The notes under the pieces are model-generated. The model saw only the letters and a program-made list of their open reading frames with translations. It was not told the DNA's origin and made no database searches. A program made the translations under genes and the position numbers. A DNA stretch of 23,935 nt from Bacteroidia bacterium (lineage in GTDB: Bacteria > Bacteroidota > Bacteroidia > Bacteroidales > Azobacteroidaceae): the NCBI GenBank assembly GCA_025996865.1, contig BNTV01000077.1, positions 1-23,935 of the forward strand. The letters are read 5' to 3'. Below, piece after piece: positions 6,572-15,242 of this stretch. The first letter of the stretch is position 1, and every line of letters begins with the position of its first letter.

Positions 6572-7785
6572 TTTTTTATGCCGCAAAAATCCAATTCTAT
6601 TTTGGAATTATCTTTCTGTATGTCGTAGAACGATTTATGTCCTACTAACCATGCCACAATATCCGCTTTTTGATATGCCTCCCGATATTCCGTCAGATTG
6701 TATGTTTTATGTTCGGAAATATTCGGTTCTACGACCAACACTTCTGCATTGGATTCGCTTAATATCCGGGATGTTATATATTTGGAAGGCGATTCGCGCA
6801 AGTCGTCAATATCCGGCTTAAAAGCCAAGCCCATACAAGCCACTACGGGTTCCCTTCCGTTTGCTGTTTCAAATTGCCGGGCGGTTTCTATTACCCGGTT
6901 AGCGCACCAGTCGGCCTTATAATCGTTGGTTTCCCGCGAACGTTTGATAATTTGTGCCTGTTCCGGATAATCCGAAACAATAAACCACGGATCAACGGCA
7001 ATACAGTGTCCGCCGACTCCCGATCCGGGTTGCAAGATATTTACCCGTGGATGCTTGTTGGCCAATGCAATCAATTCCCAAACATTAATACCGGCTTTAT
7101 CGCAAATCATGGATAACTCGTTGGCGAAAGCGATTTGTACGTCGCGCGAAGAATTTTCCGTCAGTTTGCACATTTCGGCTGTCCGCGCATTGGTCGGATG
7201 TAAAGTTCCCTTCACAAAACGAGCGTAAAATTCAATGGCTTTTTGTGTTGATTCGGGATTGATACCGCCGATTACGCGGTCGTTGTGTTCCAGTTCATAA
7301 ATCACATTTCCCGGTAAAACCCGTTCGGGACAGTATGCAATATAGATTTTATCTTTCAATTCCGGTCGTTCCTTCCAAATCAAAGCGGCCATTTTCTCGG
7401 TGGTCATCACCGGTGAAGTGGATTCAATTACAAATAAATCCCCGGCTTTCAAATACGGGATAACCATTCTCGTAGCGGATTCTACATAAGAAATATCCGC
7501 CCTGTGATTTTGTTTGAAAGGAGTTGGAACTACAATAAAATAGGCATTGGCAATTTGGGGTTTTACGGCTGCCTTTAGTTGCCCCGATTCAATTACCTTT
7601 TTTACTAATTCACCTAAATGAGGCTCTACTATATGAATTTCTCCCCGATTGATTGTTTCAACTACGGTTGGATTAACATCCACGCCTAAAACGGTTAATC
7701 CTTTGGATGCTGCAAATGCCGCAGTGGGAAGGCCAATATAGCCTAAACCCATAAAAACGGCGTCAATTTGATTACTTTTTGTCAT
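6568..7785 (-). CDS. wecC: UDP-N-acetyl-D-mannosamine dehydrogenase
   Basis: This 405-residue member of the UDP-glucose/GDP-mannose dehydrogenase family oxidises UDP-ManNAc to UDP-ManNAcA with NAD in two steps. The NAD-binding GLGYIGLP motif is at residues 13-20. YCPERVLPG lies near 151-159 and the catalytic Cys261 sits in [31 protein letters not shown] marks the C-terminal UDP-binding domain. It overlaps upxY by 14 bases and wecB by 4, so the three are one translational unit. The wecB-wecC pair supports a ManNAcA-containing polysaccharide. Confidence 0.93.
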   Translation of the reverse strand: MTKSNQIDAVFMGLGYIGLPTAAFAASKGLTVLGVDVNPTVVETINRGEIHIVEPHLGELVKKVIESGQLKAAVKPQIANAYFIVVPTPFKQNHRADISYVESATRMVIPYLKAGDLFVIESTSPVMTTEKMAALIWKERPELKDKIYIAYCPERVLPGNVIYELEHNDRVIGGINPESTQKAIEFYARFVKGTLHPTNARTAEMCKLTENSSRDVQIAFANELSMICDKAGINVWELIALANKHPRVNILQPGSGVGGHCIAVDPWFIVSDYPEQAQIIKRSRETNDYKADWCANRVIETARQFETANGREPVVACMGLAFKPDIDDLRESPSKYITSRILSESNAEVLVVEPNISEHKTYNLTEYREAYQKADIVAWLVGHKSFYDIQKDNSKIELDFCGIKK

Positions 7786-8311
7786 ATATACTTAAATTAA
7801 AAACATCGTCGCCCACCAAACACTCTACCGGCAGCTCCGCCATAATATCCTGTCTCAACGACTCTATCCGGACCATAATCCTGTCTTTCCCCTTGTAAGA
7901 CACCGCCTCACAATCATACCCCGATAAAGGTCCAAATAATATCTTGCGTTTTTCCCCGATTTTGATATCCGATTGCACCAATTCAACTTCATGGCAATGG
8001 GCTATCAACTGCTTGATGGTTTCAATTTCTGAATCTTTCACCATGGCTAATCTTCCCCCAAAGCTAATGAACATGATAAACCCGTCAACTCCCAACACAC
8101 GGTGGTAGCTCGCAACATTATTGAGATAGACAAATACATAAGAGGAGAAAAGTGGTTTCTCAACTGTCTTTCGCCGGTCGCTCCATTGCGAACGCCGGTT
8201 GACTAAGGGTAAATAAGCATTACACTTCCGAAGCGTTAAATCTTCAAATACCTTTTTTTCATGACGGGGCTTGGTATAAATAACATACCACCCCTTTTGG
8301 ATGACTTTCAT
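7772..8311 (-). CDS. upxY: UpxY-family transcription antiterminator (NusG-like)
   Basis: The 179-residue protein belongs to the NusG/RfaH-related UpxY group, which in Bacteroides heads each capsule operon and lets RNA polymerase pass early terminators in its own leader. The NusG N-terminal domain begins KGWYVIYTKPRHEKKV, followed by CNAYLPLVNRRSQWSDRRK and PLFSSYVFVYL. A KOW-like C-terminal part is seen around GPLSGYDCEAVSYKGKDRI. The ATG at 8311 is chosen because the family starts just before this WYV block; an upstream in-frame start at 8377 would extend into the leader and promoter. No upxZ partner is present. As first gene it marks the front of the polysaccharide locus. Confidence 0.9.
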   Translation of the reverse strand: MKVIQKGWYVIYTKPRHEKKVFEDLTLRKCNAYLPLVNRRSQWSDRRKTVEKPLFSSYVFVYLNNVASYHRVLGVDGFIMFISFGGRLAMVKDSEIETIKQLIAHCHEVELVQSDIKIGEKRKILFGPLSGYDCEAVSYKGKDRIMVRIESLRQDIMAELPVECLVGDDVFNLSIYDKK

Positions 8312-8358
8312 ACGTAAAAAAACAAAGAGAGGCTGTCTCAAAAGACCGGCTTCGTCAG

Positions 8359-8389
8359 CAAAAATAGCCCACAACAAAAAAACTCCAAA
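8359..8389 (-). promoter_or_regulatory. Likely upxY promoter (proximal)
   Basis: Minus-strand TTTG (8389-8386), 19-base spacer, TATTTTTG (8366-8359). The leader to the upxY ATG would be about 40 bases and would contain the left inverted-repeat arm. Confidence 0.6.
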
Positions 8390-8510
8390 TACATGGAGAT
8401 AATGTCAAAATAGTTATTGTTAAAACGAATTTAAGATAAATGGATAAAGCTACGCCATCTAAGTCCCATTGGATCTAGTTCACATAAGGCTTTTTGCTAA
8501 TAATACGATG

Positions 8511-8518
8511 CAAAAGTA
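8511..8518 (-). promoter_or_regulatory. Possible distal upxY promoter, -7 element only
   Basis: TACTTTTG on the minus strand fits TAnnTTTG but has no TTTG at the expected distance upstream. If used it would give a leader of roughly 190 bases, closer to what UpxY regulation of a leader needs. Confidence 0.3.
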
Positions 8519-8594
8519 AATAAAAAATCCGGATAATTATAATTTTTGTTGAAAAAATGTTTTATTTTTCTAATGTTTACCTGTTTTCTAATGC

Positions 8595-8658
8595 AAAAAA
8601 CTGTCTAAAAAAGTCCGGTTTCGCCCTTGCAATGACGAAACCGGACTTTTTTAGACAG
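8595..8658 (-). terminator. Strong intrinsic terminator after the TIM-barrel gene
   Basis: Perfect 23-bp stem: 8601-8623 pairs with 8636-8658 around a 12-base loop. On the minus strand it is followed by six T's (8600-8595). It lies 22 bases past the stop of the gene ending at 8681 and separates it from upxY. The plus strand lacks a comparable T-run at the other end. Confidence 0.85.
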
Positions 8659-8680
8659 CCTCTTCTACTGATTTCTTATC

Positions 8681-9577
8681 TTACTTCGAATAATTTTCCT
8701 TCACAAACGAAGCATTATTCAAATAATCCAAACTTACTTTTACCGATTCTGCTTCCGGAATGGTATATTTTTCCACTTCAACGATCAGATATTTAGTTCC
8801 AGCAGTACCGATGTATTTAAAAATGCCATCAAAACCAACCATGCCGCTTTCGCCCAATTCAGCTTCATCTTTGATATGTAAAACCAAGAAACGTCCCGGA
8901 TATTTTTTGAATAATCCCACCGGTGTGCGACCGCCTTTTATTACCCAATAAACGTCCATTTCAAAGAAAACATTGGCTGGATTTGTATGTTCGAGCATAT
9001 AATCATACATGGACACTCTTTTTCTATTAATTTCATATATTTTTTCAAATTCAAAAGCGTGATTGTGATAACCGAATTTCAAACCGGCTGCATTGCATTT
9101 TTCGCCGATTTTGTTGTAGTATTCGCAATAAACTTGGAGGTCTTCTATGAATAAATTACCCGGCATAGACGGCGTGATAAGGTATTTCATACCGGCAGCT
9201 TTATGCGTGGCAATACATAAATCCCACCAAGCCCAAACTTCGTCCCAATTGGTTTTGGAAACATCCGAAGCCAATCCATAGCTTACATGGCAAGAAAGCG
9301 CCCACAAACCGGCGGCTGTTAATTTTGCCTTAAATTCTTCGGGTGTTAATCCATAGATTTTCCCGTTCGAATAATTGGCAGTTTCAACGTATTTGTAGCC
9401 CATTCGGCCGACAGCCTTGATAATCGAATCAATGCCGATTTTCGGATTATTGACGGCATCGCGCAAGGAATAGAGTTGGAGACCGATGTTCTTTTCAGGT
9501 GTCTTAACCGTCTTCGCCGAGCAGGTAAAAATGAAAGAAGACACACACAATAACAGAATAGTTTGAATTGTTCTCAT
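8681..9577 (-). CDS. Exported TIM-barrel protein, sugar phosphate isomerase/epimerase family
   Basis: The 298-residue protein belongs to the xylose-isomerase-like TIM-barrel group (AP endonuclease 2 superfamily). IGLQLYSLRDAV marks the first strand, KYVETANY the second, KFGYHNHAFEFE carries the metal-site H-N-H, FFEMDVYWV holds a further metal-binding D, and LVLHIKDEAE an H-K-D element. An N-terminal hydrophobic stretch followed by Cys19 (FIFTCSA) suggests a lipoprotein or secreted form, though the lipobox is not ideal. Relatives in Bacteroidota often accompany sugar-modifying operons, but the substrate is unknown. It is read toward a strong terminator at 8595-8658. A possible promoter upstream (CATATTTG at 9631-9624) is off consensus. 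Confidence 0.8.
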   Translation of the reverse strand: MRTIQTILLLCVSSFIFTCSAKTVKTPEKNIGLQLYSLRDAVNNPKIGIDSIIKAVGRMGYKYVETANYSNGKIYGLTPEEFKAKLTAAGLWALSCHVSYGLASDVSKTNWDEVWAWWDLCIATHKAAGMKYLITPSMPGNLFIEDLQVYCEYYNKIGEKCNAAGLKFGYHNHAFEFEKIYEINRKRVSMYDYMLEHTNPANVFFEMDVYWVIKGGRTPVGLFKKYPGRFLVLHIKDEAELGESGMVGFDGIFKYIGTAGTKYLIVEVEKYTIPEAESVKVSLDYLNNASFVKENYSK

Positions 9578-9641
9578 GTTTACTTTTTATTTAAATAAAT
9601 GATTAATATTTTGAATTAAAACACAAATATGGATAAGTTCT

Positions 9642-9977
9642 TTAATCTACGATTTCAACGTACATTTCTTGTTCGTCATCCCATTCGAACTCGCAGCCTG
9701 TGGGCGCGGACAGAATGGCATCCAAGGCCGGATTGACGGATAGCATTTGTTCCGGATAGACCGTTTCGGTATTGGCCGGATTATCCAGATATTCTTCATC
9801 CTCGTCGCCGTAGAGGAATCGCCATCCGCTGTCGATATTATTCTCAGGAGTATCTCGGTAACAATAACCGATATGGTCGGTTTCCAATGCCCTTTTGGAG
9901 ACAAAGGCATAATTTTTTACTTCTTCCCGCTTCTCGGGAACGTCATCATTTGCTGTTGATTTTTCTTGTTTGTCCAT
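9642..9977 (-). CDS. DUF2185 (Imm33-like) protein
   Basis: This 111-residue acidic protein shows the DUF2185 pattern: YAFVSKRALE, IGYCYRDTPENNIDSGWRFL and YGDEDEEYLDNPAN, then a hydrophobic NPALDAILSAPTG segment. Pfam groups this family with polymorphic-toxin immunity proteins (Imm33), but many members stand alone and their role is not established. The ATG at 9977 is chosen over an in-frame one at 10049 because a good promoter (10002-10033) lies between them and the family homology begins after it. No toxin gene is next to it. It is 65 bases upstream of the TIM-barrel gene on the same strand and may be cotranscribed with it. Confidence 0.8.
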   Translation of the reverse strand: MDKQEKSTANDDVPEKREEVKNYAFVSKRALETDHIGYCYRDTPENNIDSGWRFLYGDEDEEYLDNPANTETVYPEQMLSVNPALDAILSAPTGCEFEWDDEQEMYVEIVD

Positions 9978-10001
9978 TATGAATAAAATAACAATTTGTG
10001 A

Positions 10002-10033
10002 CAAAGATACGTATTTCAATTTAAAATAACAAA
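10002..10033 (-). promoter_or_regulatory. Bacteroidota promoter of the DUF2185 gene
   Basis: Minus-strand TTTG (10033-10030), 20-base spacer, TATCTTTG (10009-10002). It sits just past the susD terminator, so this gene is a separate transcription unit. Confidence 0.8.
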
Positions 10034-10070
10034 AAATCAGGCTGCTCAAAAAAAACTTTTGAGACAGCCT
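10030..10070 (-). terminator. Intrinsic terminator of the susC-susD operon
   Basis: Stem AGGCTGTCTCAAAA (10070-10057) against TTTTGAGCAGCCT (10051-10039) with one unpaired base, followed on the minus strand by GATTTTTTG. It begins 22 bases after the susD stop. The AGGCTGTCT stem is shared with the terminator at 8601-8658. Confidence 0.8.
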
Positions 10071-10091
10071 TAATTTTTATTGAAAATCAAT

Positions 10092-11663
10092 TTACTTATT
10101 CACCGGATGCAGTCCTTCCGCCCTGCGTTTATCCCAGAACATCGGTGTGTAGTAATTGTTTGTACCGTCTTCCAATTTACTTACCGCTTCATCGAAACTG
10201 GATTTATTCAACGTACTTTCGTTTGTCGGATATTTTACACGGGAAATAATAAGGTCTTTTGTATCCGAAAGAGTGGTAAATTTAAGTGTCCCGACAGATA
10301 TTTCCCCCGGTTTCAAAATTTGATCCGGATAACCGGTGCGGCGTATTTCCGTCCATGCTTCCGTACCGTTCAAATACAAATCGATGTATTTTTGCAAAGC
10401 AACCGCTTCTGCATTCACATTTCCACTAACGGCAGTAAGATAAGCATCCACTCTGTCTGTATCGAAAGAGATGCCTGCAAGTCCTGCCCAATACGCTAAG
10501 GAGGCTTCTACTCCCTCTATATATTCCTCTTCCGAAAAGCCCTTGTATTCACTGATGATGAATTGCACTTCGGCATAAGTCATCAAGGGGACAGGGAAAT
10601 CCGGAGCCAATGTGACGGGAGGAGAAGAAGTGTACCAGTTAGGCGCTGTATTCCGGAAGGCAGAAGTCATACTACCGGAAGGAATACCATAAGGAATACC
10701 AATATATACGCCATTGCGCGGAGTAGTATAGATAGCTAAACGCGGATCGACCGTCTTTTCCCAAGGGTGCGTTTTATTGTTCAATGTATCCCGTTGTCCT
10801 TTCAGGATGTCCACAAAGGGTCGGGTAATCGTAAAGTCATTACGACCGCTTACAAACCACGCATCATAGTAGTAGCTGTGCTCCGGCGCAGCGCTGTAAT
10901 GGTAGGCAGCTACATCGTCATTGCTTTCAAAAACTCCGGAAGCAAGCGCTTCGGCAATCGTTTCCTTCCAGTTGGAACCGGCTACTTTAGACGTATGGAG
11001 CGCCAAACGCGCTTTCAGTGAATTGGCGAATTTTTTCCATTGAGAAGCATCGCCGTCATAAATACGGTCGCCCCCGGTAAAGGCAGGTTCCGATTCGTCG
11101 ATCAAATTAGCCGCTTCGGTTAATTCCTTGATTAATTCCGTATAAATCGTTTTTTGATCATCATACTTCGGATAATACACACTTTCTTTTAGTTTGCCCA
11201 CTTCAAAATACGGAATATTACCCCAGGTATCCGTCATTACACTAAACAACCAGACTTTCATAATTTTAGCAGCAGCAATCTGATTGTTGTTTGCGCCGTA
11301 CAAAGCCGAAGATGAGGCTGTTGCGGGATCGGTATTCAGCGTAATGACTTCATCAAAGTTTTCTATCAAGGTGTAAAACACGTTAAAATAACTGTTGTTC
11401 ACACTTTCACGAATTTGGTAACGATCTTCTTCCGTATAGTTGCGTTGTCCCCAATATTGAGAATATACTAAACATTGACGACCACTAAACCACGCATCAT
11501 AAATATAATTCATGGCTTTTTTCTGAGCGCCGCCAAACAACATGTTGGAGGGCACCACAGCCGGATTGTTGGGGTCTGTGTTGAGTTCTTCAAAATCCTG
11601 ACAAGAGAAGAAAAAAGAAGCTACGACAGACAATAAGAATAACTTATATATTTTTGTTTCCAT
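10092..11663 (-). CDS. SusD/RagB-family outer-membrane lipoprotein (SusD-like_2 type)
   Basis: This 523-residue surface lipoprotein would cap the SusC channel and bind the nutrient. The signal peptide ends at Cys21 (FFFSCQDF), followed by ELNTDPNNPAVVPSNMLFGG, typical of the SusD-like_2 subgroup. TPR-like helices include KIMKVWLFSVMTDTWGNIPY and YTELIKELTEAANLI. The C-terminal half has the MTYAEVQFIISEY, LYLNGTEAWTEIRRTGYPD and MFWDKRRAE blocks. It follows susC by 20 bases and ends at a strong terminator. No glycan-degrading enzyme is adjacent, so the ligand (glycan or peptide) is unknown. Confidence 0.92.
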   Translation of the reverse strand: METKIYKLFLLSVVASFFFSCQDFEELNTDPNNPAVVPSNMLFGGAQKKAMNYIYDAWFSGRQCLVYSQYWGQRNYTEEDRYQIRESVNNSYFNVFYTLIENFDEVITLNTDPATASSSALYGANNNQIAAAKIMKVWLFSVMTDTWGNIPYFEVGKLKESVYYPKYDDQKTIYTELIKELTEAANLIDESEPAFTGGDRIYDGDASQWKKFANSLKARLALHTSKVAGSNWKETIAEALASGVFESNDDVAAYHYSAAPEHSYYYDAWFVSGRNDFTITRPFVDILKGQRDTLNNKTHPWEKTVDPRLAIYTTPRNGVYIGIPYGIPSGSMTSAFRNTAPNWYTSSPPVTLAPDFPVPLMTYAEVQFIISEYKGFSEEEYIEGVEASLAYWAGLAGISFDTDRVDAYLTAVSGNVNAEAVALQKYIDLYLNGTEAWTEIRRTGYPDQILKPGEISVGTLKFTTLSDTKDLIISRVKYPTNESTLNKSSFDEAVSKLEDGTNNYYTPMFWDKRRAEGLHPVNK

Positions 11664-11683
11664 TTTATTATATCCTATTTAAA

Positions 11684-14600
11684 TTAAAATTTCAAACTTA
11701 CATTCAAGCCAAAGTTAGCCACAGCAGGCAATGCTCCTCCTTCAATCCCTTGGATATTACCTGAATTGGTAACGACAGTTTCAGGATCAAAATGTTTGGT
11801 ATCGGGACCCCATACGCCTAAGTTGCGTCCGTAAGCAGACAAACGGAGCGATTTTACAAAATATTTGCTTGCCAGCGGGAAAGTATAGCCGATAGCTACT
11901 TCACGCAATTTCAAATAATCCGATTTGAAAACACTTTGTGCAGCAGGTCCGGTATAGATGCTTTCGCCATACCATTGTCCATCTGCTGCGATGTCGTTTT
12001 TACTTCCATCTTCTTTTACTCCCGGAAGGATAATGCCGTCTTCACGGATATTGTTGGCCGCAGTTTCTTCCAACATACCGGAATACATACCCCACATATA
12101 AGAAGTAGAGAAGAAATGACCGCCTTTGGAGAAATCCAACAGCACATTCAAATCAAAATTCTTGTACCGGAACGTATTACTCCAGCCGCCGGTGAAATCG
12201 GGGAAAACCTGTCCGATGTTTTTATTGCCGTCCGTAGCCAGATAAAGTCCGTCTTCATCCACCATTTTATTCCCATTGTCGTCATATACATAGTCGGTAC
12301 CCATAATGATGCCGTAAGCCGCTCCTTTCACCGCACCCACTTCTACTTTGAAAGGGGCATTCACCAAACGGTAATACTCTGTATCATCAATCAATTTTAC
12401 CACTTTATTCTTATTGGAACTAAGGGTAAGGATAGACGACCATTCAAAATCTTTTGTTTTGACCGGTGAACCATGTAGTGCCAATTCAAAACCTTTATTG
12501 GTGATCAAACCGGCATTAATAACCCGGTAAAGATAACCGGTAGTTCCGGATACAGAAAGCGGAATAATTTGATTTTCCGTTTCCGTAGAATAATAAGTTG
12601 CCTCAAACCCGATGCGGTCTTTCAAGAAATTCATTTCCAAGCCTACTTCAAACGAACCGGTACTTTCCGGTTTTAAGTCTTTGTTGTTGAGCGTAGTACT
12701 CAAAATATAGCCCGGAGTTCCATTTGCTTCATCAATATTCGTATATTGTGAATACACATCAACAATACGATACGGATCGGTATCTCCCCCTACGTAAGCA
12801 TAACCGGCGCGCACTTTACCGAAAGACAACCAGTCGGCGCTTTCTTTGGTCAGTTCCGAGAAGATAAAACTACCCGTTATGGATGGGTATAGATAGGAAT
12901 TTTCACCCTTGGGCAAGGTGGATGCCCAATCGTTACGTACGGAAGCCTCCAGATACAAGGTATTTTTGTAGCCTAAAATAGCATTCGCAAACACCGAGTT
13001 GACAGCTCTCCGGCGTAAGATGTTTTCGGAAGTAGGAGCAGAAATAGAATTCTTCAGATTATAGAATTCAGGAATCGCTAATCCGCCACTGGTAACACCA
13101 AACACATATTCATAGCGACTCTGCCTTAAATTGCCTCCCAAGTTAGCATTTAAGGTAAAATCATTGAAAGTGCCATTGTAGGACAACAGCGCTTCATTAT
13201 TCAACTCATACTGTTGGCGGGAAATTTCTCTGTACTTTGATTGTTCCTGAGAGAACACCGCATTGCGTTCAAATTGTTTGTCCACCCAGAAGTCGAGATT
13301 GGACTTGTATTGGAACTTCAACATCGGCAATATCTGATAGCTAAAGCCCACATTGCCATATACACGGTTGCGACTGTCATTTTCATAATTCATGTAACGA
13401 CTCCAATAGGGGTTGTTGCTATAAGCAGGCGCCGGATCATCCCAACCGATACGGTTCCAACTGGCTTGCGTACCATCCGGAAAACGATATAAGTTTTTCG
13501 AGTCTTGCATATCCAAATCCCGGTGTCCCCATTGGATGAATTTCTGCATGATGTTGTTGTCGCCATAACCCGTTTCGCTACGTCCTTTGGCTGTGGAGTT
13601 GAAGTAAGTAATATTGGTAAAAATTTCCAACTTCTTATCTGCACTGGTAGTAGATGCCGATAAATTGATCACATTTTTCTTCAAGGAACTGTTGGGTATG
13701 TAGCCTTTCAAGTCCGTATTGGTATAAGAAATACGAACAGCGTTCCGGTCTGTCGCTTGAGAGACAGAAACATTATTGGTAAACGAAACACCTGTTTCAA
13801 AGAAAGAATCAATATCATGCTTAGGCGTTTGCCACAGAGAAGTAGCAGGATCGCCTGTTTTGCCGCCGGCTTCCCATTTAGCCAGGTCATACCAGGAAAG
13901 AACCGTTTGTCCTTCGTATTTAGGACCCCAACTTTCGTCTGTTGCATAATCGGGATAGTTATAAGTCTTTCCATTGATTGTAACTTGTTCAAAATCACTT
14001 CCATAGCCACCTCCGTACAGCTTTTGCATTTTAGGAAGTTTGTTGACCTTTTCAAAACCCACAGAGGAATTGAAAGACACATTGTATCCTTCGCCTTTCT
14101 TTCCTGATTTGGTCGTAATCAAAATCACCCCGTTGGTAGCGCGCGAACCGTATAATGCCGAAGCATTAGCCCCTTTCAATACAGAGATACTTTCCACATC
14201 ATCCGGGTTAATATCTTGAATAAGATTACCATAGTCATAACCACCGGCGCCTCTTGCCGTTTCTGTATCGTTGTAATCCGCTCCTTCAATAGGCACACCA
14301 TCAATAACAAATAAAGGTTGATTACTTCCTGATATAGAGTGATTGCCACGAATGTTAATTTTGGAAGAGCCTCCGATATTGCCGCTACTGCTTGAAATTT
14401 GCAGCCCTGCAACCTTTCCTTGCAGTGCATTGATAGGGTTAGATACCCCTCCCCTGCTCTTGATCAACTCGTCGCCGCCGACCTCTGTAACGCTGTAACC
14501 AAGCGCTTTCTTTTCCCGGGTGATACCTAAAGCCGTTACCACTACTTCATCCAGAAACTTTGTTTCCGGAACAAGCGTTACTTTTAAATTGTTTCCGGCT

Positions 14601-14848
14601 GCTACTTCAACGGTTCTATAACCAAGGTATGATACGATCAATGCATTTACAGACGCCGGCACCGAAATAGAAAATGCTCCATGGATGTCGGTAGCTGTCC
14701 CCGAAGAAGTTCCTTTGGCAAACACAGACGCACCAATGATAGGCTCCCCGGTTTCATCAACCACAGTTCCCGATACTGTTTTGCCTTGTGCAATTGCCAA
14801 TCCCATGCTTATTAACAAACATGATAACAATAAAACTACTTTTTTCAT
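11684..14848 (-). CDS. SusC/RagA-family TonB-linked outer-membrane transporter
   Basis: The 1054-residue protein has a signal peptide (residues 1-20) and a carboxypeptidase-like beta domain (about 24-95: KTVSGTVVDETGEPIIGASV). The TonB-box-like segment LDEVVVTALG is at 99-108. The plug domain contains INALQGKVAGLQI, SKINIRGNHSISGSNQPLFV, IDGVP, and SISVLKGANASALYGSRATN followed by GVILITTK. A long beta-barrel ends in aromatic F (LNVSLKF), the usual outer-membrane signal. With the SusD partner it would import a ligand into the periplasm using TonB energy. No sigma/anti-sigma or hybrid regulator lies next to it, so its regulation and substrate are open. Confidence 0.95.
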   Translation of the reverse strand: MKKVVLLLSCLLISMGLAIAQGKTVSGTVVDETGEPIIGASVFAKGTSSGTATDIHGAFSISVPASVNALIVSYLGYRTVEVAAGNNLKVTLVPETKFLDEVVVTALGITREKKALGYSVTEVGGDELIKSRGGVSNPINALQGKVAGLQISSSSGNIGGSSKINIRGNHSISGSNQPLFVIDGVPIEGADYNDTETARGAGGYDYGNLIQDINPDDVESISVLKGANASALYGSRATNGVILITTKSGKKGEGYNVSFNSSVGFEKVNKLPKMQKLYGGGYGSDFEQVTINGKTYNYPDYATDESWGPKYEGQTVLSWYDLAKWEAGGKTGDPATSLWQTPKHDIDSFFETGVSFTNNVSVSQATDRNAVRISYTNTDLKGYIPNSSLKKNVINLSASTTSADKKLEIFTNITYFNSTAKGRSETGYGDNNIMQKFIQWGHRDLDMQDSKNLYRFPDGTQASWNRIGWDDPAPAYSNNPYWSRYMNYENDSRNRVYGNVGFSYQILPMLKFQYKSNLDFWVDKQFERNAVFSQEQSKYREISRQQYELNNEALLSYNGTFNDFTLNANLGGNLRQSRYEYVFGVTSGGLAIPEFYNLKNSISAPTSENILRRRAVNSVFANAILGYKNTLYLEASVRNDWASTLPKGENSYLYPSITGSFIFSELTKESADWLSFGKVRAGYAYVGGDTDPYRIVDVYSQYTNIDEANGTPGYILSTTLNNKDLKPESTGSFEVGLEMNFLKDRIGFEATYYSTETENQIIPLSVSGTTGYLYRVINAGLITNKGFELALHGSPVKTKDFEWSSILTLSSNKNKVVKLIDDTEYYRLVNAPFKVEVGAVKGAAYGIIMGTDYVYDDNGNKMVDEDGLYLATDGNKNIGQVFPDFTGGWSNTFRYKNFDLNVLLDFSKGGHFFSTSYMWGMYSGMLEETAANNIREDGIILPGVKEDGSKNDIAADGQWYGESIYTGPAAQSVFKSDYLKLREVAIGYTFPLASKYFVKSLRLSAYGRNLGVWGPDTKHFDPETVVTNSGNIQGIEGGALPAVANFGLNVSLKF

Positions 14849-15020
14849 AAAACTATTTTTAAATTAAACATTACTACTTTCTTCTTGACTATGTTTTTCT
14901 TATGATAAATTAATGAGATAAGATTAATGTATAACATTTTTCCTCGAAAAATTTATTGTACCCCTTTTTTCCTTTTTAGTTATCTTTAAGTAAATTGTAA
15001 TGTATATTTCATTTTTTTTG

Positions 15021-15050
15021 CAAAAATAGTAATTTTATTTTATAATACAA
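15021..15050 (-). promoter_or_regulatory. Likely susC-susD promoter
   Basis: Minus-strand ATTG (15051-15048), 19-base spacer, TATTTTTG (15028-15021), giving a leader of about 165 bases. The 14849-15242 gap between the divergent susC and carAB genes is very AT-rich and shows only this element and the carAB -7 box. Confidence 0.55.
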
Positions 15051-15207
15051 TATTTCTACTGACATATTTTTGTTAATTTTAAAAGATCGTTATCAAAATC
15101 ACGAAAAAATACCCTGTTTATGGTAGTTTTAATGTTAATTTTACGGATTTTTTTTCTTTAATAAAAATTAAGATTTATCCGGGAAATGTACTCTCAATAT
15201 TTTTTCG

Positions 15208-15215
15208 TACCTTTG
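15208..15215 (+). promoter_or_regulatory. Probable carAB promoter -7 element
   Basis: TACCTTTG fits TAnnTTTG and lies 27 bases ahead of the ATG at 15243. A matching TTTG at the usual distance is not visible. Its position inside a longer open frame argues for the ATG at 15243 over the one at 15186. Confidence 0.55.
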
Positions 15216-15242
15216 CGCAATAAAAATTCCTTTTCAAAATCT

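Larger units (their letters stand above)
8329..8662. repeat. Imperfect inverted repeats around the upxY promoter region
   Basis: The left arm, 8329-8357, begins GAGGCTGTCTCAAAAG. The reverse complement of the right arm, 8662-8633, begins GAGGCTGTCTAAAAAAG, and both end in TTCGTCA. With one gap they agree at about 25 of 29 positions. They bracket about 275 bp holding both candidate upxY promoters. The right arm is also half of the terminator at 8601-8658. The rest of the 8312-8680 gap contains no gene I can see. Confidence 0.65.

Noticed and set aside
8312..8377. Longer upxY start
   Set aside because: The added 22 residues translate the inverted-repeat arm and promoter region and have no match in the family; the NusG-like block starts right after the ATG at 8311.
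8595..8662. The long perfect stem as a transposon end or MITE
   Set aside because: It lies 22 bases past a stop codon and is followed by six T's on the transcribed strand, so an intrinsic terminator explains it more simply.
11936..12469. Long plus-strand frame over susC, and many minus-strand frames over carAB (for example 15963-16550, 17637-18119, 18323-18736)
   Set aside because: These are antisense shadows of well-supported genes with no family features of their own.
15186..15242. Upstream ATG extending the carbamoyl-phosphate synthase by 19 residues
   Set aside because: The extension would lie over the TACCTTTG promoter box, and the CarA family begins at MDKKVVLVLENG.
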